Of a stretch of DNA of 64,000 nucleotides, positions 1-8,703 are shown piece after piece. The DNA is taken from the NCBI RefSeq assembly GCF_039645565.1, contig NZ_CP147914.1, positions 1,485,573 through 1,549,572 of the forward strand. The letters run 5' to 3'. The notes below the pieces were generated by a model, which saw nothing but the letters and a program-made list of their open reading frames with translations, made no database searches and had not been told where the DNA came from. This stretch comes from Sulfurimonas sp. HSL1-2 (GTDB lineage: Bacteria > Campylobacterota > Campylobacteria > Campylobacterales > Sulfurimonadaceae). Numbering within the stretch: position 1 is the stretch's first letter; each line of letters opens with the position of its first letter. A program made the position numbers and the translations under genes.

Positions 1-1
1 G

Positions 2-1162
2 CGCAAGGAGCTGGAAGACTTCATCGCCCGCAACAAGGCGCGTGCCTCCACCGCGGCGCTGGCCCAGTCCAAGGTCAAGCAGCTCGAGAAGATGGGGGAG
101 ATGGACGACCTCGGCTTCGACCCCACGCTGAAGTTCGACTTCAACTTCAAGGAGACCCCGGCCAAGGTGCTGCTGGAAGTCAAAGACCTCAGCTTCGGCT
201 ATACGCCGGAGCACCTGCTTTTCAAGGACGTCTCCTTCACACTGGAGAAGGGGCAGTGCCTCGCCATCATCGGTAAGAACGGTACGGGTAAATCGACCCT
301 GCTCAACAACATCGCCGGCGAGCTCACCCCTTTAAGCGGCGAAGTGGCGTTCCACCCCTCTACCTCCTTCGGCCATTTCGGGCAGACGAACATCTCGCGT
401 CTCAACCCGGGCCAAACCATCATGGAGGAGATCTACGAGGCCAACCCGAAACTCTCCGCCTCCGTCGTGCGCGGCATCTGCGGCGGCATGATGTTCAGCG
501 GGGACCTCGCCGAGAAGAAGGTCTCCCTGCTCTCGGGCGGCGAGAAGAGCCGCGTCATGCTCGGCCAGATCCTCGCGCGCCCGGCGAACCTGCTCTTCCT
601 CGACGAACCGACCCACCACCTCGACATCGACTCCATCGAGGCGCTGATGGTCGCCATCGAGAATTTCCAGGGCTCCTGCATCATCGTCACCCACTCCGAG
701 GAGATGCTCCGCCGCGTCGCCGACCGGCTCATCATCTTCTCCAAAAACGGGGCCGAGTACTTCGACGGCGGCTATGACGACTTTCTGGCGAAGATCGGCT
801 GGGGCGAGGAGGACCAAGTAGAAAAGGTCAAAACCGCCCCCAAGAACAACTACAAGGCGAACAAAAAAGAGATCAACGCCCTCACCCGCGAACGCTCCAA
901 GGCGACCGCGCCGCTGCGCAAAGCGGTAGAGAAGCTGGAGAAGGCGATCATGGAGGGCGAAGCACGTATCAAGTCGCTCCATGCGGAGCTTGTGAGCGCT
1001 TCGAACAGCGGGGACAACTCCAGGGTGATGGAACTCCACCAGACCGTTGCCAAAGAGGAGAAGGCGGTAGAGGCGGATTTCGAACGCCTCTCCGAAGCGC
1101 AGGAGGAACTCGACGAGCTCATGGCAAGCTACGAGATGCGCTTCGCGGAGCTGGAGGGGTGA
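2..1162 (+). CDS. ABC-F family ATPase, 5'-truncated by the window edge
   Basis: The reading frame is open from the first bases, so this is the C-terminal part of a larger protein; an in-frame ATG at 92 is internal. The second ABC domain is complete: Walker A GKNGTGKS, signature LSGGEKSRVMLGQIL, Walker B LLFLDEPTHHLD and a switch His in IVTHS. A Lys/Glu-rich coiled-coil tail follows, as in Uup-type ABC-F proteins. There are no membrane segments. ABC-F proteins act on ribosomes or nucleic acids, not in transport; which subtype this is cannot be told without the N-terminus. It is GC-rich like most of the window and converges with the AT-rich island that begins 24 nt downstream. Confidence 0.9.
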   Translation, partial: RKELEDFIARNKARASTAALAQSKVKQLEKMGEMDDLGFDPTLKFDFNFKETPAKVLLEVKDLSFGYTPEHLLFKDVSFTLEKGQCLAIIGKNGTGKSTLLNNIAGELTPLSGEVAFHPSTSFGHFGQTNISRLNPGQTIMEEIYEANPKLSASVVRGICGGMMFSGDLAEKKVSLLSGGEKSRVMLGQILARPANLLFLDEPTHHLDIDSIEALMVAIENFQGSCIIVTHSEEMLRRVADRLIIFSKNGAEYFDGGYDDFLAKIGWGEEDQVEKVKTAPKNNYKANKKEINALTRERSKATAPLRKAVEKLEKAIMEGEARIKSLHAELVSASNSGDNSRVMELHQTVAKEEKAVEADFERLSEAQEELDELMASYEMRFAELEG

Positions 1163-1185
1163 TCCTCCTCGACTTCGTCCAAAAG

Positions 1186-2067
1186 TCAAACTTCTAAATA
1201 TTCTTCTTTGTAGCGCTGCAAATTTATAAAGTTTGTATTTGCACAATAAATTATTGGTTTACCTGTAGAAGCCACTTGGGATCTTCCAACGACTATAACA
1301 TGGGCACCATTTAACTCTTCTAGATTTTTTATTTTGAAAGCATCTATAAACTCATCCGCCTTGTCTGGAAATATTTTTATACTCAGCTCTTTTTTTGAGT
1401 CCCCCGCATTGAGCCAAATAGTTCCGTCTGAACTCTTATTGGCAGTAACAATCAATCCCCAATAAATTTTATGTTCACGACCTTCACTTGGTTTAAAATC
1501 ATCAAAATTGACAATTTCATTTCTGACAATTCCATCGATTTGAATTGCACCTGCTGATGAATAGAAACGTATTTTTTTATCAGAAAATCGGAAATTTTGA
1601 TATCTTACTAACGAAGCCAACACCTGTCGTAATGTTTTATCTTTATTAGTGTAATTTTTACCAGCCAAACCCTTAACATTACGTGTACCACTCGGATCAG
1701 TGTCATCACTTGTCTCTTTCTTATTTTCATTAGACAAGTCCGCGATAACACCACCTTTTTTTTCGTCCAGATTAACCGCAATTTCATCTGCAGTAGTGAC
1801 AGTTTCTGTAGTCGAAGGCGCAGCATCTCGTTCATCTTCAACAAGTACATAACTCGTTTTTTGGCTACATCCTTCTTTGTGATGAGAATTAAAATAAGCT
1901 TCCCTATCTTTTATCCCATTCTGAGTTGAACGAGTAAACCATGCTCTTTCTTTACATTCGACACAAAAAAGACTTGCCCTTTTTTCTTGTAGTTCATCAT
2001 CAGGTAGCTTTTCAAAATCTCTTGCAGAATATTGTTTATTATCACTTTTGCAAAAGGCATATCTCAT
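1186..2067 (-). CDS. Putative zinc-binding protein, last gene of the AT-rich island operon
   Basis: About 293 aa, function not recognised. The N-terminal part carries a possible zinc site (C6, C35-x2-C38, H62/H63, C67), loosely like the zinc region at the start of CoiA-type proteins. A Ser/Thr/Asp-rich linker (about 75-135) follows, then a C-terminal beta-rich domain with the segment HVIVVGRS. The ATG at 2067 is preferred over 2073 because GAGGA lies six bases ahead of it, whereas at 2073 the same motif abuts the codon. The gene starts 15 nt after the stop of the DUF2130 gene, so it is probably co-transcribed. It is strongly AT-rich compared with the ABC-F neighbour. Role in the island is inferred from position only. 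Confidence 0.7.
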   Translation of the reverse strand: MRYAFCKSDNKQYSARDFEKLPDDELQEKRASLFCVECKERAWFTRSTQNGIKDREAYFNSHHKEGCSQKTSYVLVEDERDAAPSTTETVTTADEIAVNLDEKKGGVIADLSNENKKETSDDTDPSGTRNVKGLAGKNYTNKDKTLRQVLASLVRYQNFRFSDKKIRFYSSAGAIQIDGIVRNEIVNFDDFKPSEGREHKIYWGLIVTANKSSDGTIWLNAGDSKKELSIKIFPDKADEFIDAFKIKNLEELNGAHVIVVGRSQVASTGKPIIYCANTNFINLQRYKEEYLEV

Positions 2068-2099
2068 CTTCATTCCTCATCTTCATTCCTCATCTTCAT
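2063..2099. repeat. 13-bp tandem repeat at a gene junction
   Basis: The unit CTCATCTTCATTC occurs just under three times. It covers the end of the DUF2130 gene (acidic ...HEDEE tail) and the ribosome site and start of the next gene. On the coding strand each unit contains both GAGGA and ATGAAGATG, so the repeat supplies several alternative ribosome site/start combinations. Copy-number change would alter the C-terminus of one protein and the start of the other. Confidence 0.7.
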
Positions 2100-3558
2100 G
2101 ATATGGCAATTCAAGCGTTTTAATATGCCCTATAGCATTCCCTGCAATTCCACGAATAGAACCATACATTCCAATTGTATTTTCAAGCACTTTATCTATT
2201 TGTTTTTCGCGTTGTTTCCAGATACGGGCCATCGCGCGTTTTTCTGAATCAAGATCGCTTTGCATCTGTGTGAACCCTTCAACAATAGCCTCAATTTGCA
2301 TTCTGAATTCATTGCTTGTCAGATAGCCATAGAGCAAACTCATTTTGTCAGTTTTATTTTCTTCTGACTGAACAGCATGCGCTAATCGAATAACACTTTC
2401 ACGCAAAACGGCTGATAGCCCTTTAAACTCTTCATACGAGCATATCCATATTCCGTCCATCAACTGCATACGGTCAACGCCTGAAGGCATAGCGCTGCTC
2501 ACCAACACACCAATGTCTGCACCTTTATCTCTCATATCAGCCTTGAACTTTTCTACCCATGCGGGTTGAAAATCTTTTGTACGTTTGCTCTCATAGTAGA
2601 TAGTTCCGCAGTTTTGCATTTCACGAGTATGCACTGTCTGAATACAGTCACCACCTCTAGCACCCTTTTTAATCTCTTCAATTGAATCAAATGGATACTG
2701 GACCGTCAGCCATTCTTCAATAGCCAATTCTTGTGCTTCACCCTGCAACTGCATAGAGCCTTGTTCTGCTTTGCGCTGTGCTTCTGCAAGCTGGCGTTTT
2801 AACTGTTCAAGATGTTCGTCTTTTTCCTTGAGTTTAAGCTCGACTTGTTCAGTGGCCAGCTTTTGAATCTTCTCTTTTTCGCTTTTGAGCTGTTCGGTCA
2901 GTTGTTGCTGAGCTTTAACTTGTGCTGCTTCCTCGACCTCATCAATCTGTCGCTTGAGCTGTTCTATTTCCACTTTTGAAGCATTGAGTTCTTTAACCTG
3001 TTCGGTCTTAGTCTGCAATTCTTTTTGCAATACTTCCAATTGCCCACTCATTTCTTCTGCAAACTGCTCTTTAAGACGTTTTTCTGTCTTTTCACGTTCG
3101 ACTTTGAGAGATTCGTTGATACGCTTTTGAAGCTCTGCTTCGGTTTTTTCGGCTATTTCCTCTTTTTCCCGTTTAAGCTGTTCGATCTCCACTTTGGTTC
3201 GATTGAGCTCTTTGACCTGCTCAGACTTTTCAGCAATCTCTTTTTGAAGCACAGCCATCTGCTCACTCTGCTCATCCAAAATCTGTTTTTTCAGTGCATC
3301 GGTCAATTTCTGTCGTTCGGCCTTGAGCTGTTTGGACACACTTTCTCTTAACTGTTCTTCGAATTTCTCTTGCTGGTTTTTAAATGCTTCTTCTTTGGAC
3401 TTGAGAGCATCCATAGCTTCTTTATATCTTTTCCGATGTTCGTTAACTTCACCATCGAATTTCTTTTTCATTTCATCTTCAAGCTGATGGTAAAGAATTT
3501 CGTTGATGTCGATTTGAGTGCCACAGTTCGGGCATTGAATTGTAGTTTGATTAGACAT
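2083..3558 (-). CDS. DUF2130 protein: zinc-ribbon-like N-terminus, long coiled coil, PD-(D/E)XK-like core
   Basis: 491 aa. It begins with CPNCG (C9/C12), continues as a long Lys/Glu/Gln coiled coil (about 30-265) and ends in a globular domain that matches the DUF2130 family as I know it. That domain shows a nuclease-like pattern: Glu in QELAIEEWL, GGD at about 302-304 and YESK at about 322-325, which fits E...D...ExK. The start at 3558 overlaps the stop of the upstream ATPase gene by 8 nt (ATGTCTAA), so translation is probably coupled. A longer in-frame start at 3624 lies inside the ATPase gene and is unlikely. It is AT-rich like its operon partners. Nuclease activity is inference from the motif; biological role is unknown. 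Confidence 0.85.
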   Translation of the reverse strand: MSNQTTIQCPNCGTQIDINEILYHQLEDEMKKKFDGEVNEHRKRYKEAMDALKSKEEAFKNQQEKFEEQLRESVSKQLKAERQKLTDALKKQILDEQSEQMAVLQKEIAEKSEQVKELNRTKVEIEQLKREKEEIAEKTEAELQKRINESLKVEREKTEKRLKEQFAEEMSGQLEVLQKELQTKTEQVKELNASKVEIEQLKRQIDEVEEAAQVKAQQQLTEQLKSEKEKIQKLATEQVELKLKEKDEHLEQLKRQLAEAQRKAEQGSMQLQGEAQELAIEEWLTVQYPFDSIEEIKKGARGGDCIQTVHTREMQNCGTIYYESKRTKDFQPAWVEKFKADMRDKGADIGVLVSSAMPSGVDRMQLMDGIWICSYEEFKGLSAVLRESVIRLAHAVQSEENKTDKMSLLYGYLTSNEFRMQIEAIVEGFTQMQSDLDSEKRAMARIWKQREKQIDKVLENTIGMYGSIRGIAGNAIGHIKTLELPYHEDEE

Positions 3559-6500
3559 TGACTGTCCTATAATATTTTCTCGTTCGATTATCAAATGCAG
3601 GGAATGTCCCCTCAAGCACCTCAACTATTTTTTCGTTAATTTCTTTAGCTTCAATTGCTCCTAACACATATGAGACCTCGTTTTTGTTTGCTTTATCGAT
3701 TTTAGAGTATATGATTTGTTCTGCATCTGATACAACTGCAATATTCGGGTTATGTGTGACAATAATAATTTGTCTTCTTTGTTTTGCACGTTTGATATAT
3801 GGCACTAAATATTCAAAAACAGATTCATTGTCCAAATTATCTTCGGGCTGATCAATAATTAGCGGTATGTCACCTTTGTCAATCAACAAGTAAAAAATGA
3901 TCAGTAACGCACCTCTCTCACCAGGTGACAGTTGACTAACTGTCTTGCCATCTAACTTGATGTCGTATTCAATAGCAACATAGCTCATATCCCATAATAC
4001 GACATAAAAATCTAATGTTTTTTTGTAATCTCTAAATTGCTGTTCTATAGGTTTTTTGTCATTTATTATGTTTTCAATTCTTTGCAATAAACGGCGCATG
4101 CTTTTTGCATCAAAGAGGTTATGCTCATCAATAAGTTCAATCACATCTTTATCGTCAAATCTTTTTCGTCTATTATCAAAAAAGTCAAGCAGCTTACTTG
4201 TAAATTCCTTCTTCTTAAATACTAAATTGGTTGTAAATTCTATAAAGCCTTTTGTGGCATTCGTCTTTTTTTTCTCATCTTCAATGAACTGTAGGACTGG
4301 CTTGTACAACTCTTCGTATATAGCTAATTCTTGTTTATATGTGTCATGAAGTTGAAAATACGCCTGCAATAAATCACGCTTGATTTTAAAAACCTTTGCA
4401 GGAAGTTTCTCTTTCTTAAATATAATTCTTTCTTCTATCCTGTTTTTTTGAGCAATGAACTCACGCTTTTTCGCTTCCCACTGTTGCATTTGCTCGACAT
4501 ATTTTTGATATGCTTGCTGTACTTCACTCAGGGCATTTGTCAGACCATCAATATCAACTTTTTTCTTCTCAAGCATTTGATCGACGACTGCAATCTTCAC
4601 CTTCCGAGCACCAATGGTTTTAGTAATGGTTTCAATTTTTGAATCAATCAAACTAGTATCGAAAGAGAGCGTCACCATTTGATCTATGTCCATTTCAATC
4701 TTGGCCTCGAAAAATTTCTGATTTACTTCTTGTAAGCGTTCTTTGAAACTTTCAACTTCTTGTTTTAAACTTTGTAAAGTGTTTTCAAGAATATTTTTTT
4801 GTACTACATATTCTTTTAATTGATTTTGCAGTTTCTCTTTGAAGCTTTCCAAAGTTAGTGCATGTTTATTTAACCTAGTGATCTTTTTGAACTGTTTTTT
4901 TTGTTCGTCCTGAACCTGTTCATCATCTTCGGGTTTTTTTACTTCAATGATGTTTTCATTCTTGTACTCTTCATGTTCGTCTATTTCTTTATTCTTTTCC
5001 CTCAAAGCATTTTCAACCTTTTTCATCTCAAGGTCGCTATAGTCTGTTCTTAAGGCAATTAATGAATCAAATAAATTTTTTATGTTTTCACCAAGTCGTT
5101 CTCTTCGTTCTTTTACCGCGTCAGTCTTTTCTGAAATCAATTTGCTTAAGTTCTGTTTTCCGAGCTTTTCTTCCTCATCTATGTGAGAAAAGACTACTTT
5201 GTTTATTTCATCTTGAAAATCTTCATAGTTTTCACTAGTACAGATTGTTTCAATATATTTTTGAGGCAAGTACTTGACTCTCTCAATTTCGTCAATTTTA
5301 AAAGTCTCATCCAAATTAACTGTACTTTGGTCTTTATCCTCCCACAAAAGTGTTGCCTCAAAATTTTTTGCCAAGCCATTTCGTCTAAATTTTTCTTTTG
5401 TCAAGAACACATAATCCGTATGATTAATTAACTGTGCATTACCAGTCAAAGCAATAATATCGGCCAAAGCACTTTTCCCATTGCCTTTATTACCAATGAT
5501 GGCAACAAGGCCGGGATTGATATCGAGTTCGTTGTCGAACCACAAATCAGATAAGCGACTTGCTGAAGTTTTCGTGATTTTAACTTTTGAGATATATTTA
5601 GATTTATTTAGTAAAACCGTTTGTCTTTTTGGGGGATTCTCTCCAAGAAACACCCGTTCTCTTGGTTCATTTACAACTTGCTTTAGACCTACAAAATTTG
5701 GGTTAGCTTTTATCCATGTGAATCTATTATTCGCTGGTATGAATAAGTTCTCATAGCCATGCGCATCGGAACCCCATATGCATACTTTGATACTTTTGAA
5801 CTCTTTGATGTAATCTTCTTCAGTTTCATTGAATTCACCAAGACCCCACTTAATAGTTTTAGGATTAGAAGCGAAAAGCATATCGGCTTTTTGCAAAATT
5901 ACTTTTCGTACATTGTGATCTTGGCTTTTCCAGTTTATTACACTAAGGTCTTCGTCAGAAGGGACTACAATCAAATACTTATCTTTGAATTTAGATTGCT
6001 TATTCTTTAAAATGTCAAGTATCTGAGTATCATCAACGACGGCACATTTTAGTCCTACAAATAATTCACTACTTCCTAATTCAGGTTGTTCTTCTATTAG
6101 TTTTTTGCCAAGCTCTTTAATATTTGGAATCTTTAATTTCCACTTCTCATCACTACCTTGAGGATTGCCTTCATAGATAAACTCTAACTCATGTAAAAAG
6201 TTTTCTTCTATATCTGTGATTGAAACATCATCTGAAAAAATTACATGAAAATTTACTCTATTCGTACCAATTATTTTGTTGAGCCTAAACTCTATATTGG
6301 GAAGTATTTTTATAGTTTGAATCTGTCTAATCTGTTCTTCTATAAAAAGAGATTTGAGTTTTTCATAATTATTCAAATACTCATTTTTGATCTTTTTATA
6401 ACCTTCTATTGAAAAATAATCAGTTATTCCTATCACAGCGATTTGATGTGTTATGGCGTTTAGAAAGAGAGTTTTTACATACTCATCAAAGTCATCACCA

Positions 6501-6580
6501 AATTGATTATTTAAGTATGAATAAGGTGTATGTACATGTAAATCCCATTTGCGCCATTCAGAACCTCGATTAAAATTCAT
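3551..6580 (-). CDS. PHP-domain plus SMC/ABC-like ATPase (TrlF-like)
   Basis: 1009 aa. N-terminal PHP phosphoesterase domain: LHVHTPYS at 14-21, and SDAHGYE near 271-277 as a second metal motif. Then an ATPase head split by a long coiled coil: Walker A GNKGNGKS at about 363-370, coiled coil about 470-790, signature LSPGE at about 884, Walker B LIIDQPEDNLD near 907-917 and a switch VTHNPN near 941. This layout matches PHP-ATPase proteins annotated as TrlF-like, often near restriction or defence genes. ATG 6580 has GGGGGAAAG just upstream; the longer frame from 6616 does not. It lies 16 nt after the winged-helix nuclease gene and overlaps the DUF2130 gene by 8 nt. Substrate of the PHP domain (nucleic acid or nucleotide) is unknown. 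Confidence 0.88.
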   Translation of the reverse strand: MNFNRGSEWRKWDLHVHTPYSYLNNQFGDDFDEYVKTLFLNAITHQIAVIGITDYFSIEGYKKIKNEYLNNYEKLKSLFIEEQIRQIQTIKILPNIEFRLNKIIGTNRVNFHVIFSDDVSITDIEENFLHELEFIYEGNPQGSDEKWKLKIPNIKELGKKLIEEQPELGSSELFVGLKCAVVDDTQILDILKNKQSKFKDKYLIVVPSDEDLSVINWKSQDHNVRKVILQKADMLFASNPKTIKWGLGEFNETEEDYIKEFKSIKVCIWGSDAHGYENLFIPANNRFTWIKANPNFVGLKQVVNEPRERVFLGENPPKRQTVLLNKSKYISKVKITKTSASRLSDLWFDNELDINPGLVAIIGNKGNGKSALADIIALTGNAQLINHTDYVFLTKEKFRRNGLAKNFEATLLWEDKDQSTVNLDETFKIDEIERVKYLPQKYIETICTSENYEDFQDEINKVVFSHIDEEEKLGKQNLSKLISEKTDAVKERRERLGENIKNLFDSLIALRTDYSDLEMKKVENALREKNKEIDEHEEYKNENIIEVKKPEDDEQVQDEQKKQFKKITRLNKHALTLESFKEKLQNQLKEYVVQKNILENTLQSLKQEVESFKERLQEVNQKFFEAKIEMDIDQMVTLSFDTSLIDSKIETITKTIGARKVKIAVVDQMLEKKKVDIDGLTNALSEVQQAYQKYVEQMQQWEAKKREFIAQKNRIEERIIFKKEKLPAKVFKIKRDLLQAYFQLHDTYKQELAIYEELYKPVLQFIEDEKKKTNATKGFIEFTTNLVFKKKEFTSKLLDFFDNRRKRFDDKDVIELIDEHNLFDAKSMRRLLQRIENIINDKKPIEQQFRDYKKTLDFYVVLWDMSYVAIEYDIKLDGKTVSQLSPGERGALLIIFYLLIDKGDIPLIIDQPEDNLDNESVFEYLVPYIKRAKQRRQIIIVTHNPNIAVVSDAEQIIYSKIDKANKNEVSYVLGAIEAKEINEKIVEVLEGTFPAFDNRTRKYYRTVNV

Positions 6581-6596
6581 GTCTTTCCCCCAATTA

Positions 6597-7484
6597 TTAA
6601 TACGTCTGCACTCCAAACTTCAAAAGCATCTTCGGCAACACGTCGTCAAGATTGAAAACATCCTCGTCCGTCAGCTCGATCAGCTTGAAGTTGTATTTTT
6701 CGTAGATCGCCTTTTTCACCCGTTTGCGCTCGGCATATTTCGGATCGTTCTCCAACCCCCAAAACTCAATATATACTTTGCCCGTTGGGATGTAGAAGTC
6801 GCAATATACCTCTTCTTCGATGGGGAGACGGCGTTCGTAGGCGTGGACGATCTCAGCCATGTAGAGCCAGTTATCAATGAGCATCTCGGCCTTGCTTCGT
6901 ACAAAGTGCCCGTCGGTGGCACGGTGCTTGGCCTCAAATTTTGTTCGGAAGTCATCACCTTCGGACTTATCGACTTTGGCCTGCGTCTCTTCGCCTGCAT
7001 CGCCCTGCACTTCTCGTAAAACGGCCTTGAAAGCCTGGTTCTCAAAAATACTCTTAGGCCACTCTACAAAGGGGATACCATTTTTTGTGTTCTCTTTCTG
7101 GATACCGCCGTTCTTCATTCCGAGGGCAGTGATATTCCACCCTTTAAGATAGTGCTCTATCCATCCAAGCTCGGAGAGCATCATATTGATCCGTCTTGCG
7201 GAAAGATTGTATTTCTTGGCAATAGCCGTCGCATTGAAAAAGTCATTTCCTTGCGTAAGAGTCTTATCGGGAAGATCTAGCGTTTCAGGCCAGACTATAT
7301 AAGTACCATATTTGGGATGAGTTTGCCAAGTACCACCTTCATCTTCACCTTTCTTTGTAAGCGAAAAACCATTTTCTGCACGTTCAATAAATCCTGCTGA
7401 AAGAAGAAGTTCGTCAAGTTTGTTTTTCGGGATAGAGAGGTTTTTAGAAAGTTGACTCGTGGATATCAATTTTATGTCAGACAT
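6597..7484 (-). CDS. Tandem winged-helix protein with C-terminal PD-(D/E)XK-like domain
   Basis: 295 aa, first gene of the island operon. Two similar DNA-binding units are visible at about 5-66 and 80-142. Each has a helix-turn-helix (SQLSKNLSIPKNKLDELL; AIAKKYNLSARRINMML), a short wing and a closing WP motif, and they resemble phage antirepressor (KilA-C type) domains. The C-terminal domain has Glu in SKAEML (E200), Asp in CDFYIP (D229), KVYIEFWG (E240) and a basic helix KRVKKAIY (254-261). This fits a PD-(D/E)XK endonuclease fold, but Trp stands where the catalytic Lys is usual. Start ATG 7484 has GAGAAAG upstream. GC content rises toward the 3' end, unlike the other island genes. A role in DNA targeting is inference. 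Confidence 0.8.
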   Translation of the reverse strand: MSDIKLISTSQLSKNLSIPKNKLDELLLSAGFIERAENGFSLTKKGEDEGGTWQTHPKYGTYIVWPETLDLPDKTLTQGNDFFNATAIAKKYNLSARRINMMLSELGWIEHYLKGWNITALGMKNGGIQKENTKNGIPFVEWPKSIFENQAFKAVLREVQGDAGEETQAKVDKSEGDDFRTKFEAKHRATDGHFVRSKAEMLIDNWLYMAEIVHAYERRLPIEEEVYCDFYIPTGKVYIEFWGLENDPKYAERKRVKKAIYEKYNFKLIELTDEDVFNLDDVLPKMLLKFGVQTY

Positions 7485-7503
7485 TACTTTCTCACTGAAT
7501 TCA

Positions 7504-7509
7504 TTATAA
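7504..7509 (-). promoter_or_regulatory. -10 element of the island operon
   Basis: A perfect TATAAT on the minus strand lies 20 bases ahead of the first island gene in a very AT-rich stretch. No good -35 is visible, which is usual for Campylobacterota sigma-70 promoters. Confidence 0.5.
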
Positions 7510-7585
7510 ATACACTGAAGAATAGCTAAAAAATATTTAATCTAATAAGGTTTCAATTTTGGAACTACACCCATTGGGGATCGAA

Positions 7586-7775
7586 TCTTTTTTTTTCTAA
7601 CAAATGGCAAAATAATATGCTGTTCATTCTTTTCTTTTTCATCAGAAAAGAACCAAAAGAAAATCGTCGTTGCGCGAATCACACGCTGCTCCCGGCTTTG
7701 GGCCTCCGCAGCGGCTTTCAAGGCACGCTTAACGACCCTTGGCCTATTGATTAATGAGCTTCGGGAACCGAAGCT
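7586..7775. repeat. Palindromic repeat copy A (right part only)
   Basis: Right half of the interspersed repeat: the TTCTTTTC/GAAAAGAA hairpin, the arm with CCCGGCTTTGGGCCTCC, and the closing palindrome AGCTTCGGGAACCGAAGCT (7757-7775). Homology to the full copies fades near 7580 and the left half is absent; the AT-rich island starts about 100 bases to the left. A short remnant resembling another left end follows at about 7785-7805. Apart from this and the island promoter the 7485-7814 gap holds nothing I recognise. Confidence 0.8.
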
Positions 7776-7814
7776 AGTGAGAGAATGCAAAGCGCATTTA
7801 ATTTAGGAATGCAG

Positions 7815-8198
7815 CTATTTTTGCTGGCGTGCCGCCCTTCTCGCTGCTTTTTCCGCTGCTTTTGCCGCGCGGAACTCTTCCATATCCATCGTTTTTATCT
7901 CTTCGATAATTTCGACAAGCTCCTCTTCCGAAAATACGCCCGGTTTTTTGAAAACGACCGTTTTCTCCTTCATGATCACCGTTGTCGGCGTGCTTGAGAT
8001 AAAGAAATGATCCGAAATACTCGTTTCCACCTGGGAATTGAGCTTAGTGAAGGTGATCTCGGGGTATTTTTCAGACGTCTTTTCAAAGATAGGGGCAAAC
8101 TGTGCGCACGGTGCACAAAAATTTTGCCAGCAATCTATGATCACAATCTCGCTGCCGTCAACGGTATTATCGTAATTCTCTTTTGTCAATTCGAGCAT
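7815..8198 (-). CDS. Thioredoxin-family protein with CAPC active site
   Basis: 127 aa, cytoplasmic (no signal peptide). The thioredoxin fold is clear: IVIIDCWQNFCAPC with the active site at about 29-32 and the cis-Pro loop STPTTVIM. The active site CAPC differs from the usual CGPC. After the fold there is an unusual Ala/Arg/Lys-rich C-terminal tail. It is paralogous to the thioredoxin at 9525, which shares the tail layout, and lies 31 nt downstream of a rhodanese gene on the same strand. Together they suggest a sulfur-transfer or thiol-redox pair; the partner is unknown. Confidence 0.9.
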   Translation of the reverse strand: MLELTKENYDNTVDGSEIVIIDCWQNFCAPCAQFAPIFEKTSEKYPEITFTKLNSQVETSISDHFFISSTPTTVIMKEKTVVFKKPGVFSEEELVEIIEEIKTMDMEEFRAAKAAEKAARRAARQQK

Positions 8199-8229
8199 CT
8201 GTTATTTCTCCTGCTTTTGCTTTTACTTA

Positions 8230-8592
8230 CTAGACCGTTTCCAGACCTTTGTCGATCCAGCCCCAGTTGATCCCGCCGTCGAGCTCATAGACATTTTTGT
8301 AGCCCAGTTTCGAACCCATAATCTCACAGGCGACTTTCGTCCGGCTGGCATGGGCGCAGACCATGACAAAAGGCTGTTCCTTCGTCGTCACGACCTTCGA
8401 AAACGACTCCAGGAAGGCGTCGATGTCGAAGCCGCCCATCGCGTCAAAAAAGGTGATCTTGTGGCTCCCTTCGATGATGCCGTCTTCTTCCCACTCTTCG
8501 GCTCTTCTGATGTCGATGACAGTGAAGCCTTCCTCTTTTTTCTTCTGGAACTCCTTGGTCGAGAGCGACTTGAACGGTCCGAAATTTAACAC
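8230..8592 (-). CDS. Single-domain rhodanese-like sulfurtransferase
   Basis: 120 aa, one rhodanese domain. It contains VIDIRRAEEWEEDG and the catalytic loop MVCAHASRT with Cys near residue 80, then the usual LDGGINWGW end. Single-domain rhodaneses carry persulfide sulfur from donors to acceptors; this fits a sulfur-oxidising organism. No signal peptide. It sits directly upstream of the CAPC thioredoxin and the two are likely one operon. The physiological donor and acceptor cannot be read from the sequence. Confidence 0.92.
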   Translation of the reverse strand: MLNFGPFKSLSTKEFQKKKEEGFTVIDIRRAEEWEEDGIIEGSHKITFFDAMGGFDIDAFLESFSKVVTTKEQPFVMVCAHASRTKVACEIMGSKLGYKNVYELDGGINWGWIDKGLETV

Positions 8593-8703
8593 TGTTTCCC
8601 TCCTGGTGGCGCTGCCGTGCGCCGGGTGTTTTTGGGGATATGTACAATAATCATGCCTGACGAGAAGATCCAGAAGAAAATCGAACCTGTAAGCAATAAA
8701 AAG

